Of a stretch of DNA of 64,000 bases, positions 33,393-42,122 are shown in pieces. Within the stretch, counting starts at the first letter, position 1; each line of letters starts with the position of its first letter. Under the pieces are notes generated by a model. It was not told where the DNA came from, searched no databases, and saw only the letters and a list, made by a program, of their open reading frames with translations. The stretch comes from Candidatus Segatella intestinihominis (GTDB lineage: Bacteria; Bacteroidota; Bacteroidia; Bacteroidales; Bacteroidaceae): positions 1 to 64,000 of the forward strand of contig URLG01000002.1 in NCBI GenBank assembly GCA_900548535.1. Reading direction: 5' to 3'. Both the position numbers and the translations under genes were made by a program.

Positions 33393-36068
33393 CTAGAATC
33401 TTCCACCCTGCGCTATCAACTCGGTGATATTCTTGAGATAATCCTTGCTGGCAGCCAACTCCTCAATATTGAGGTGCATACGATAACGCCAGTAATGCTT
33501 AGGATTATCCGGAATATTGATACGCTCGGCATTGGCATCTGGCAGGCGGAGAGCCTCGTCGATGGCAAGCCAATCCTGAATGCTCAAGATGCAGAGCATA
33601 GATGGAGAGGTGAGATGACGAGCGATGATGTCTCTAGCAAGCCAGCCTGGAAGTGGATGTGGAGCGGGTCCCTCACGATAGAGCATCGTGTTGTAATACT
33701 CCTGGGTGCGAGAGATGTTCTCATCCCACCACTGGCGAAGCGTAGGCATATCGTGGCTAGAGATGGTGCAGACAGAGCGGTAAGGATTGCGGCTCAAGTG
33801 TCCAAACTTAACCGATGGATCCTTTGGCATGCTCTGGAGCTCCAAGCTCAATATCTTCAGTTCGTTCATCACCCATGGCACACAGTCTGGCACCATACCG
33901 AGGTCTTCGGCACATACCAACATGCGGGTGGCCTGTACCAGCTTAGGCAACTTCTTCATAGCCTCTCCATACCAGAACTGGTTGTTGCGACGATAGAAGT
34001 AGTCGTTGTAGAGGCGGTTGAACGCTGCCTTGTCATTATCATAGAGCGACTCATAGATGAAGTCGAGCTGCGCTGAGATACGTGGGTGGAAGAGCTCTGG
34101 GTTCTTGTGGTCACGCACGAAGAGCACATCGCTAATCAATGCATACAAGCCATCACGCAACCAAAGTTCCTTCTCCTCCGTAACACCAGCAAAGAGAGCC
34201 TCCACCTTGCGCTGGGTGTCTACCTCTGGCTTCATCTGATAACGCTCGGCATCCAAGCGGTCGAGATATTTTTCCTTCACCTCATCGGCACGCTCATGGA
34301 ACATACGGTCCAATACCCAGTCGGTAATGAATGGACGGGTGAAACGTTCCTCCTGGAAGTTCAGTCCGTAACCCTGAATCTCCTCACGAGTCATGGCGAG
34401 AGCTGGAGCAAACTGACCGAGCAGTCCGTGTACGCTATCCACAGGAATCTCCCAGATGCGGAAGAAGCCGAGCACGTGGTCGATGCGGTAAGCATCAAAG
34501 TACTTAGACATGTTCTGGAAGCGGCGAACCCACCACTGGCAGTCGTCCTTGATCATCTCATCCCAGTTGTAGGTAGGAAATCCCCAGTTCTGTCCGTTGA
34601 CAGAGAAGTCATCTGGTGGCGCACCAGCCTGACCATTGAGGTTGAAGTACTTAGGCTCCATCCACACATCGCAGCCATGGCGGTTCACACCGATAGGGAT
34701 ATCACCCTTCAGAATCACACCCTTAGCCTTGGCATGCTCATGGGCAGCACGCATCTGCTGGTCGAGCACAAACTGTACGAAGTAGAAGAACTCCACGTCC
34801 TGATAAGCCTGAGTCTTAGGATCAGAGAGAGCCTTGCGCTCAGCCTCATCCCATGTTTTATGGTCAGGCCACTGGGTAAAGTCGGCTGTGCCATTCTTAT
34901 CACGCAGATAAGAATACTGTGCGTAAGGCACGAGCCACTGTTCATTTTCCTTGAAGAAAGCCTTAAACTCGGCAGTCTTCATCATCTTTTCACCTTCTTG
35001 CTTGAAGATTTGGCGCAAGTAAGCTATCTTAAAGTCATTGACCTTCTCATAGTCTATCTTACCCAACTCATTGAGTTGCTCACGAGTCTTCTCCGCCTCG
35101 GCACGTGCTTTGGCATCCTTCAATTCTGGCAGGGCGTTCAAGTCAGCATACTGTGGATGCAGGGCAAAGATGCTGATGCAACTGTATGGATAACTATCCG
35201 TCCATGTATGGGTAATGGTGGTATCATTGATAGGCAAGAGCTGGAGCACACGCTGACCGGTCTGAACCACGAGGTCTATCATCGCCTGGAGGTCGCCAAA
35301 GTCGCCTATACCAGCACTCTTCTTGCTGCGCAATGAGAATACAGGCACCAAGGTACCTGCTAGTTTTCGATTATACAGGGCATAGAAGGATTGGTCGAGC
35401 TCGTATGATACCAACTCGCCAGCCTTCAGTTCAGGCAAGTCGATGGTACGGTTGAATCCCGTCTCCCAAAGCACTTGGTCCTTCTTGCTATCGACGGCAA
35501 GGAACTTAAACTCCAAGTGGTTGGTCTGCAAGTGAGAGGCATTAATGTCCACTGCCCACTCATTGTAGTTGTGCTGCACCATAGGCAATGCCTTCTTGCT
35601 ATCCCAAGCACCCAGCAGATTGTCAGCTCCTGCGATGGCAAGCTTTTCGCCATCACGCAGTTGAGGAGCACGCACGATGATGCGCACCGTCTTACTGTCA
35701 TTCTGCACCTTCATCAGCTGAGGGTTCTGATGGTTGATGCAGTCGGTAAAGGCTCTGCTATAGAGATAAGCATCCTCTGGTATCGCATTCCAGTGGTCGT
35801 AGAGGGTATACTGCTCTGCACGCTTAGCGGTCATATCGAGACGGTGCTTCACGAGCAACCACTCAGTCTTGCTCACCTTGCCATCACGCTCTATACTATA
35901 ATAATAGGTATAGGCCTGGTTAACCGTTTCCACACACCAATCCTGTGACCACTTCTCGCCATCGAGTGTGGTCATAGGAAGCTTCAGTTCCTTGTCCTCC
36001 TTCTGGATGTTCAAGACGAGTTGCTCGCCAAACACCGTTTTATAGTTTATGTTAAAATGAATCGTCAT
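33393..36068 (-). CDS. malQ: 4-alpha-glucanotransferase (GH77) with two N-terminal CBM20-like domains
   Basis: This 891-residue protein has no signal peptide, so it is cytoplasmic. Two starch-binding CBM20-like domains (about 1-110 and 125-225) precede the GH77 catalytic domain (about 235-885). Visible motifs are the 250s-loop region FSLRSKKSAGIGDFGDL, GAPPDDFSVNGQNWGFP, the nucleophile Asp in YRIDHVLGF, the acid/base Glu in CAEDLGMVP and the transition-state Asp in ISSHDMPTLRQWW. It disproportionates maltodextrins delivered by the MFS permease. It is the first gene of the operon running to 27049, with a LacI-type operator 62.5 bp above its -7 element. Confidence 0.94.
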   Translation of the reverse strand: MTIHFNINYKTVFGEQLVLNIQKEDKELKLPMTTLDGEKWSQDWCVETVNQAYTYYYSIERDGKVSKTEWLLVKHRLDMTAKRAEQYTLYDHWNAIPEDAYLYSRAFTDCINHQNPQLMKVQNDSKTVRIIVRAPQLRDGEKLAIAGADNLLGAWDSKKALPMVQHNYNEWAVDINASHLQTNHLEFKFLAVDSKKDQVLWETGFNRTIDLPELKAGELVSYELDQSFYALYNRKLAGTLVPVFSLRSKKSAGIGDFGDLQAMIDLVVQTGQRVLQLLPINDTTITHTWTDSYPYSCISIFALHPQYADLNALPELKDAKARAEAEKTREQLNELGKIDYEKVNDFKIAYLRQIFKQEGEKMMKTAEFKAFFKENEQWLVPYAQYSYLRDKNGTADFTQWPDHKTWDEAERKALSDPKTQAYQDVEFFYFVQFVLDQQMRAAHEHAKAKGVILKGDIPIGVNRHGCDVWMEPKYFNLNGQAGAPPDDFSVNGQNWGFPTYNWDEMIKDDCQWWVRRFQNMSKYFDAYRIDHVLGFFRIWEIPVDSVHGLLGQFAPALAMTREEIQGYGLNFQEERFTRPFITDWVLDRMFHERADEVKEKYLDRLDAERYQMKPEVDTQRKVEALFAGVTEEKELWLRDGLYALISDVLFVRDHKNPELFHPRISAQLDFIYESLYDNDKAAFNRLYNDYFYRRNNQFWYGEAMKKLPKLVQATRMLVCAEDLGMVPDCVPWVMNELKILSLELQSMPKDPSVKFGHLSRNPYRSVCTISSHDMPTLRQWWDENISRTQEYYNTMLYREGPAPHPLPGWLARDIIARHLTSPSMLCILSIQDWLAIDEALRLPDANAERINIPDNPKHYWRYRMHLNIEELAASKDYLKNITELIAQGGRF

Positions 36069-36104
36069 AAGACCTTCTTAATAGGTTATTATATATTTGT
36101 GCTG

Positions 36105-36112
36105 CGAAATTA
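36105..36112 (-). promoter_or_regulatory. -7 element (TAATTTCG) of the malQ operon
   Basis: The minus strand reads TAATTTCG, one mismatch from TAnnTTTG, 37 bp upstream of the malQ ATG. No -33 TTG is present. Its spacing from the LacI-type operator matches the other promoters of the regulon. Confidence 0.5.
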
Positions 36113-36167
36113 ACAAAAAAATCGCTTCACTGTTCCTTTTTGTTGCAGAAACGTGCGCAAATTGCAA

Positions 36168-36183
36168 TGCAAACGTTGGCATA
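36168..36183. promoter_or_regulatory. LacI-type operator upstream of malQ
   Basis: ATGCAAACGTTGGCAT is a 16-bp near-perfect palindrome (two positions differ) with the central ACGT typical of LacI/PurR-family sites. Its centre is 62.5 bp upstream of the first base of the malQ -7 element. A second half-like site (ACGTGCGCAA) lies at 36151-36160. Confidence 0.7.
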
Positions 36184-36208
36184 ACACTTCATCTTGTTCG
36201 CTTTCCGC

Positions 36209-37546
36209 TTATTTCTTATCCTTTATGATAGAAACCGCCAATGCACCGCAGATAAGCAAGATGCCAGATACAATCATCATATCGCTCTGATGAGAACCCA
36301 CCAAGCTCAGGATTGCTCCACCGCAGATGGCAGCCACAATCTGAGGAATACAGATGGTACCATTGAAGAGTCCCAAGTATGCACCCATGTGGCCATAGCC
36401 CTGCAAGGCATTGGTAACAAAAGTAAAAGGCATGGCAAGCATGGCTGCCCAACCAGCACCAATCATCAAGAATGGAACAAACTGGAGATACTGGTCATGC
36501 AGGAATGGAATCAAGGCGAAGCCCACACCACCGATAATCAAACTAACGGCGTATGCCATCTTGGTATTCTTAAACTGAGGCAACACTACAGCCCAGAGCA
36601 CACTGCCCACTGCCTGAACGGCAAAGAGGATACCCACCCAGTTGCCTGCCTCCTGGAATGCCTCAGAGGTAGGGTCGGTAGTATCCCATACTGTCTCAGC
36701 GATAGCTCCCGTAGAATAATTCCAGAGATAGAGGAAGCCTGCCCAGCAGAAGAACTGCACCAGTCCCACCTTCCAGAAGGTAGCAGGAGCCTTTCGGAGC
36801 AAAGTAATCCAGTTAGCCTTATCCTCAGAAGCCTCAGCAGTCTTATCAACTCCTAACTCCTCACTCCTAACTCCAGACTCATTATACATGGCGTACTCCT
36901 GCGGATTCCACTCCTTCACCTTCATCGTAGTATAGATGACACAGAGGATGAGGATAGCCGCACCGATATAGAACGACCAGATGACAGAATCTGGCACCAC
37001 GCCCTTATCGGCTACATTCTTGATACCCAGGAAGGTAAAGAGGAATGGGAAGATATATCCAGCTACCGAACCTGCATTGCAGAGGAAACTTTGGATAGAG
37101 TAAGCCTTCGCCTTCTGCTTCTCATTGACCATATCGCCCACCAGCATCTTGAATGGCTGCATCGCCATATTGATGCTAGTATCGAGGAACATCAGGGCTA
37201 TCAGTCCGAAGAGCATCGCACCGCTCACCGTCAAGCCCAGCGAACCAGCGTTAGGCAAGAGACACATCACCAGTACGGCTATCGTGGCACCTATAAATAA
37301 ATAAGGTATACGTCTGCCGAATCGACACCAAGTCTTATCGCTCAGTGTGCCCACGATAGGCTGCACCAGGATTCCCATCAACGGAGGGAGAATCCAGAAA
37401 TAACTCAAGTTGTGTGGGTCAGCACCCAACGTTGCGAAGATTCGGGAGATATTGGCGCTCTGCAGAGCGTAAGCTATCTGTACCCCGAAGAATCCGAAGC
37501 TCAAGTTCCAGAGCTTCCAGAAACTTAAATTAGGCTTTTGTTTCAT
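36209..37546 (-). CDS. MFS sugar transporter (maltose/maltodextrin permease-like)
   Basis: This 445-residue, 12-helix major-facilitator protein of the SLC45/GPH-like group opens with LSFWKLWNLSFGFFGVQIAYALQ. It has GTLSDKTWCRFGRRIPY between helices 2 and 3, and the charged central loop and last six helices follow. Homologues in Bacteroidota starch loci carry maltose or short maltodextrins across the inner membrane. It lies 88 nt downstream of the LacI-family gene and before malQ, which fits substrate delivery to MalQ. The cytoplasmic loop contains an inserted in-frame micro-repeat (SGVRSEELGV), described separately. Confidence 0.9.
   Translation of the reverse strand: MKQKPNLSFWKLWNLSFGFFGVQIAYALQSANISRIFATLGADPHNLSYFWILPPLMGILVQPIVGTLSDKTWCRFGRRIPYLFIGATIAVLVMCLLPNAGSLGLTVSGAMLFGLIALMFLDTSINMAMQPFKMLVGDMVNEKQKAKAYSIQSFLCNAGSVAGYIFPFLFTFLGIKNVADKGVVPDSVIWSFYIGAAILILCVIYTTMKVKEWNPQEYAMYNESGVRSEELGVDKTAEASEDKANWITLLRKAPATFWKVGLVQFFCWAGFLYLWNYSTGAIAETVWDTTDPTSEAFQEAGNWVGILFAVQAVGSVLWAVVLPQFKNTKMAYAVSLIIGGVGFALIPFLHDQYLQFVPFLMIGAGWAAMLAMPFTFVTNALQGYGHMGAYLGLFNGTICIPQIVAAICGGAILSLVGSHQSDMMIVSGILLICGALAVSIIKDKK
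36848..36874. repeat. In-frame micro-repeat inside the MFS gene
   Basis: GGAGTTAGGAGTGAGG followed by another AGTTAGGAGTT (minus-strand reading) encodes GVRSEELGV in the central loop. It looks like intergenic filler repeats of this genome, for example the AACTCTTCACT motif near 60855, captured in a coding sequence. Confidence 0.45.
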
Positions 37547-37634
37547 TTGCTTATTCTTGTTTTTTTGTTTTTATTATTCCTGTAATTGTCTATCTAGCTA
37601 TACGGCGAAGCCGCTATAAACTATCAACTATAAC

Positions 37635-38660
37635 CTATCTCGTGGTGCCTCGCACAACGAGCCTAGTTCTCACCACTCTCTTTTCTACTTCATCTCTTGG
37701 TATAGAACCTTCCACTTGACCGATGAGGATATTGGCAGCCTCCTCTCCTACGGCTACGCCTCGCTGCTCCACGGTGGTAAGCATTGGGTCGGAAGCCTTG
37801 GCACGGTCACCATTCGTAAATCCGCACACGCTGATTTCCTCAGGAACACAAAATCCCATGCGCTTGGCGGTATAGAGAATACCGATGGCGGTATCATCAT
37901 TGATGGCAAAGAAAGCATCCGGATGATCTTCCTGCTCCAGAATCTCTGGAGTGAGAGCCTCAGCCTGTGCCCGATTGTCACAGAGCTTCACCCAGTCAGG
38001 ATTCTCCGTCAGTCCATGCTTCACCAGGGCATCATGATAACCATTATATCGGTTCTTTGAGATTTCCAAGTTCATCGGCGAACCATAAAAGGCTATCTTC
38101 TTGCAGCCCGTATCGATGAGATGGGTCACGGCGGTAAAGGCGCCCATGTAGTCGTCCACCACCACTCTAGAGCAGTTCACGCCCGTACATATTCTATCAT
38201 AGAAGACGAGAGGCACGCCATTGTTCATCAACTTCTGGAAGTGGGCATATTGCTTGGTATCCTTAGCCTGCGACACGATGATGCCGCACACCTTATTTTT
38301 ATAGAAGTCCTCGCAGATAGCCACCTCTCGGTCGTATCGCTCCTTGCTCTGCGCCACCATCACACGATAGCCTCTGGCTCTTGCCTCCTCCTCAATGCCC
38401 GAGAGCACCGACATGAAGTAATAGTGAACCAACTCAGGGATGATGACACCAATCACCTTCATCGGCTGCACCTTGCTATGGCGCAAAGCCTCACCGATGA
38501 TGTTCGGATAGAAGTTATGTTCGCGCGCATACTGCTGTATACGATCCTTCTGGGCAGCGCTGATACGAGGGCTGTCCTTCAATGCTCGGCTCACCGTGGC
38601 GATGCTTACCCCCAGGTCGCGAGCAATATCTTTCATTGTTATAATAGTATTCTCTGCCAT
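37635..38660 (-). CDS. LacI-family transcriptional regulator of the starch locus
   Basis: This 341-residue protein has an N-terminal LacI helix-turn-helix (MKDIARDLGVSIATVSRAL) and hinge (ISAAQKDRIQQYAREHNFYPN). A periplasmic-binding-protein-like effector domain follows, with IGVIIPELVHYYF, GVPLVFYDRI, VTHLIDTGCKKIAFYGSP and DAFFAINDDTAIGIL. The start may be 38660 or the ATG at 38636. It is divergent from susC, with one operator between the two promoters, and cotranscribed with the MFS gene. The operator position upstream of promoters that lack -33 elements suggests that it activates, like the MalR-type regulators of maltose genes in this phylum; the effector is presumably a maltodextrin or its product. 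Confidence 0.9.
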   Translation of the reverse strand: MAENTIITMKDIARDLGVSIATVSRALKDSPRISAAQKDRIQQYAREHNFYPNIIGEALRHSKVQPMKVIGVIIPELVHYYFMSVLSGIEEEARARGYRVMVAQSKERYDREVAICEDFYKNKVCGIIVSQAKDTKQYAHFQKLMNNGVPLVFYDRICTGVNCSRVVVDDYMGAFTAVTHLIDTGCKKIAFYGSPMNLEISKNRYNGYHDALVKHGLTENPDWVKLCDNRAQAEALTPEILEQEDHPDAFFAINDDTAIGILYTAKRMGFCVPEEISVCGFTNGDRAKASDPMLTTVEQRGVAVGEEAANILIGQVEGSIPRDEVEKRVVRTRLVVRGTTR

Positions 38661-38678
38661 TTGTTTTTAGATTCGCTG

Positions 38679-38686
38679 CAAAATTA
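38679..38686 (-). promoter_or_regulatory. -7 element TAATTTTG of the lacI-MFS operon
   Basis: The minus strand reads TAATTTTG, 18 bp upstream of the first ATG. Its first base is 62.5 bp from the centre of the shared operator. No -33 element is seen. Confidence 0.6.
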
Positions 38687-38741
38687 GACAATTATCCGTT
38701 ATGTTGTCGCATTTTCGTTGATATAAATCAAGCAAAAGACG

Positions 38742-38759
38742 TGCAAACGATTGCGCATA
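38742..38759. promoter_or_regulatory. LacI-type operator shared by divergent lacI and susC promoters
   Basis: TGCAAACGATTGCGCATA contains GCAA-ACGA-TTGC with its centre at 38748.5. It lies 62.5 bp from the lacI -7 element and 61.5 bp from the susC -7 element, so one site can serve both promoters. A near-identical site stands upstream of the amylase gene at 49149. Confidence 0.75.
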
Positions 38760-38809
38760 AGAATTAACGGAATTAACTAAAAAAAAGTACATCGTATCAT
38801 AAAAGACTT

Positions 38810-38817
38810 TAATTTTG
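38810..38817 (+). promoter_or_regulatory. -7 element TAATTTTG of the starch susC operon
   Basis: TAATTTTG on the plus strand; predicted transcription start is near 38824, giving a leader of about 140 nt. No TTG is found 19-21 bp upstream, so activation is probably needed. Confidence 0.6.
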
Positions 38818-38964
38818 CACCCAGAAAAAGCAATAAACGACTAAACGCGAACAATAGTAACGTGAAAGAATACGCGAGACCTACATATTAAATAAAGGCT
38901 CAACGTAACGTCAAGAATAAACAATAAAAAAAGTAATATAAACATTAACTTAAAAATCAAGCAA

Positions 38965-41900
38965 ATGATGAAGCAGGTAAAATTTAAATTGCCTCTCAGA
39001 ACGTTGACCCTTGTAAGCGGTCTGCTTCTGACAGCGAGTTCCTTTGCGCAGTCAAACGCCATCAAGGGACAAGTGAAAGATGCTTCTGGTGAGCCTGTCA
39101 TGGGTGCTACCATTACAGTGAACGGTAAGGCAGTGGGCATTACCGACATGGATGGTAACTTCTCTGTCGACGCAGCGCCAGGAACAAACCTAACATTTAC
39201 CTATCTCGGTATGACTCCACAGACCGTGAAGGCATCCAACAACATGAACATTACTCTCCAAGATGACTCCAAGTCTCTCAACGAGGTCGTAGTCATCGGT
39301 TATGGTGTGGCTAAGAAGAACGACTTGACTGGTTCTGTTACAGCCATCAAGCCAGATGAGATGAACCACGGTCTTCAGACCAACGCCCAAGACATGATCT
39401 CTGGTAAGATTGCCGGTGTGAATGTAACTTCTAGCGATGGTACTCCTGGTGGTGGTGCTCAGATTCGTATTCGTGGTGGTTCGTCATTGAACGCATCCAA
39501 CGACCCATTGATCGTGATCGATGGTCTTGCCATGGACAATTATGGTGTGCAAGGTCTTGCCAACCCTCTCTCTATGGTAAACCCTAACGATATCGAGAGC
39601 TTCACCGTATTGAAGGATGCTTCTGCAACAGCCATCTACGGTTCTCGTGCTTCTAATGGTGTCATCATCATCACTACCAAGAAAGGTCGCTCAGGCCAGG
39701 CTCCTAAGGTAAGCTATAATGGCAATATGTCTATCTCTACCAAGAAGAAGACATTCGACGTAATGAGCGGTCCTGAATACCAGGAGTTTATCAAGAACTT
39801 GTATGGAGAGGACAGCGATGCTTATCGCTCTCTCGGTTACTACGACTATTCCGGCGAGACTATAGCTAACGTTGTAGACGGAAATGGCAAGATAACAGGT
39901 TATAAGAGTACATTCCAGAAGGGCGAACAGCATTTTGCTGATACCGATTGGCAGGATGAGATTTATCGCACTGCGATTTCTCATGACCACAACCTCACCG
40001 TTCAGGGTGGTTTGAAGAACATGCCATATCGTTTGTCTCTCGGCTATACAAATAATGAGGGTATCATCAAGACCTCTAAGTTTGAGCGTTATACTGCCAG
40101 CGTAAGCTTGAACCCATCTTTGTTGAACGACCACTTGAAGTTGAACATCAATGGTAAGGGTATGATTGCCAAGAGCCGTTATGCTGATGGTGGTGCCATC
40201 GGTGCAGCTCGCTATATGGACCCAACCAAGCCTATTCATGTAGACAACGACCTCTACAACAAGTACTTTGGTGGATATACACAGTGGTTTACAGAAGGTT
40301 CAACCTTGTTGGATCCTACACAGGGTATCTCTTACAACCGTAATGCTACCCAGAACCCAGTGGCAATGTTGGAATTGAAGAACGACCGTGCCACATCAAA
40401 GACATTCGTGGGCAACTTTGAGGCAGACTATAAGATTCATGGTTTCGAGGACTTGCACCTCCACATGAATGCAGGTGCCGACATTTCTACAGGTAAGCAG
40501 AACACAGATATCGACCCAATGTCTTATTCCAACAACTATTATGGTTATACAGGTTGGAGTAAGATGGATACCTACAACCTCTCTTTCAATGCTTATGCAC
40601 AGTATTTGAAGGACTTCGCCAAGATTCATCACATTGATGTAATGGCAGGTTATGAGTATCAGCACTTCCACAAGAAGACAGACTGGAATGGTTATGGTCT
40701 CTATCCTTCTACAAGCACTAAGGCTGGTGAGAAATACAATGAGCCAACATCTGGTACACTCTACAAGACAGAGAACTATTTGGTTTCATTCTTTGGACGT
40801 ATGAACTATTCTCTCTTGGATCGCTACCTCTTGACATTCACTCTTCGTGATGATGGTTCTTCTCGTTTCGCCAAGGGTAATCGTTGGGGTCTCTTCCCAT
40901 CATTGGCTTTCGCATGGAAGGCTAAGGAAGAGAGCTTCTTGAAGAATGTAGATTGGGTTAGCGATGCTAAGCTCCGTCTCGGTTGGGGTAAGACAGGTCA
41001 GCAGGAAGGTATCGGTGACTACACCTATATCCCTACTTACACTCCTAACGTAGACCACGCTTACTATCCTGTAATCAAGGATGCTAGCGGTAAGGGCATA
41101 ACTTTCCGTCCAGATACTTACAATCCAGACTTGACTTGGGAGAAGACAACCACATGGAATGCTGGTCTTGATTTCTCATTCTTCCGTGATCGTTGGATCT
41201 TGAACTTGGATTACTATTATCGCAAGACTACCGACTTGATCAATACAGTATATGTATCAGCTGGTAGCAACTTCAAGAACAAGGTAACTAGCAACATCGG
41301 TTCTTTGCACAACAGCGGTTTCGAGTTGTCTACCATCGTTCGCCCAGTTCAGACTAAGGATTGGAGATGGGAGTTGAACTACAACTTCACTTACAACAAG
41401 AACAAGATTGACGAGTTGATTGGCAACGACGCAAGCTATATCGTAGAGACTGGTGGTGTATCTGCAGGTACAGGTAGTACAATCCAGGCACATGCCGTAG
41501 GTCATCCAGCTAACGCATTCTATGTATACCAGCAGGCTTACGACAAGGATGGCAAGCCATTGCAGAATACATACGTAGACCGCAACGGTAATGGCTATAT
41601 CGACAGTGGCGACCGCTACTTCTACTACAAGCCAGCACCAGACGTAACGATGGGCTTCGGCTCTAAGTTGATGTACAAGAACTGGGACTTCAGCTTCTCT
41701 ATGCGTGCAAGCCTCGGCAACTATGTATACAATGACAACTTTGCTGGTTCTTGCAACGTAGGTACAGGTTCTGTATATGCCTTGAGCTATGCAGGCAACC
41801 GCCTTACAGACGCAGTGAAACTTGGCTTCACCAACCCATTGACAGAGCAGTTCTTCACCGACTACTTCGTAGAGAACGCATCTTTCTTGAAGATGGACAA

Positions 41901-42102
41901 CATCACTTTGGGTTACTCCTTCGACGGACTCTTCGGAGGCAGCAAGTACAAGGGTATCAGCGGTCGTATCTATGCTACCGTACAGAACGTGTTCACTATC
42001 ACTAACTACAGTGGTATCGACCCAGAGGTGGCTAGCGGTATCGACAACTCGCTCTACCCACGTCCTTTCACAACAGTTATTGGACTTAACTTGAACTTCT
42101 AA
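38965..42102 (+). CDS. susC: SusC-like TonB-dependent transporter (starch locus)
   Basis: This 1045-residue outer-membrane transporter has a signal peptide (ending SSFAQ), the carboxypeptidase-like extension IKGQVKDASGEPVMGATI...DMDGNFSV and a TonB-box region EVVVIGYGVAKKNDLTGSV. The plug has AQIRIRGGSSLN, PLIVIDGLAM and ASATAIYGSRASNGVIIITTK; the barrel ends in NLNF. With SusD it imports maltodextrins across the outer membrane. The start could be the first or second ATG (38965 or 38968). It is the first gene of susC-susD-susE-susF; the LacI-type operator and -7 element are upstream. Confidence 0.95.
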   Translation: MMKQVKFKLPLRTLTLVSGLLLTASSFAQSNAIKGQVKDASGEPVMGATITVNGKAVGITDMDGNFSVDAAPGTNLTFTYLGMTPQTVKASNNMNITLQDDSKSLNEVVVIGYGVAKKNDLTGSVTAIKPDEMNHGLQTNAQDMISGKIAGVNVTSSDGTPGGGAQIRIRGGSSLNASNDPLIVIDGLAMDNYGVQGLANPLSMVNPNDIESFTVLKDASATAIYGSRASNGVIIITTKKGRSGQAPKVSYNGNMSISTKKKTFDVMSGPEYQEFIKNLYGEDSDAYRSLGYYDYSGETIANVVDGNGKITGYKSTFQKGEQHFADTDWQDEIYRTAISHDHNLTVQGGLKNMPYRLSLGYTNNEGIIKTSKFERYTASVSLNPSLLNDHLKLNINGKGMIAKSRYADGGAIGAARYMDPTKPIHVDNDLYNKYFGGYTQWFTEGSTLLDPTQGISYNRNATQNPVAMLELKNDRATSKTFVGNFEADYKIHGFEDLHLHMNAGADISTGKQNTDIDPMSYSNNYYGYTGWSKMDTYNLSFNAYAQYLKDFAKIHHIDVMAGYEYQHFHKKTDWNGYGLYPSTSTKAGEKYNEPTSGTLYKTENYLVSFFGRMNYSLLDRYLLTFTLRDDGSSRFAKGNRWGLFPSLAFAWKAKEESFLKNVDWVSDAKLRLGWGKTGQQEGIGDYTYIPTYTPNVDHAYYPVIKDASGKGITFRPDTYNPDLTWEKTTTWNAGLDFSFFRDRWILNLDYYYRKTTDLINTVYVSAGSNFKNKVTSNIGSLHNSGFELSTIVRPVQTKDWRWELNYNFTYNKNKIDELIGNDASYIVETGGVSAGTGSTIQAHAVGHPANAFYVYQQAYDKDGKPLQNTYVDRNGNGYIDSGDRYFYYKPAPDVTMGFGSKLMYKNWDFSFSMRASLGNYVYNDNFAGSCNVGTGSVYALSYAGNRLTDAVKLGFTNPLTEQFFTDYFVENASFLKMDNITLGYSFDGLFGGSKYKGISGRIYATVQNVFTITNYSGIDPEVASGIDNSLYPRPFTTVIGLNLNF

Positions 42103-42122
42103 ACATTAAAGACAGTACAATT

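Noticed and set aside
34086..35336. 416-codon open frame on the plus strand opposite malQ
   Set aside because: It is the antisense shadow of a well-recognised GH77 gene; its amino-acid pattern has no family character and no promoter precedes it.
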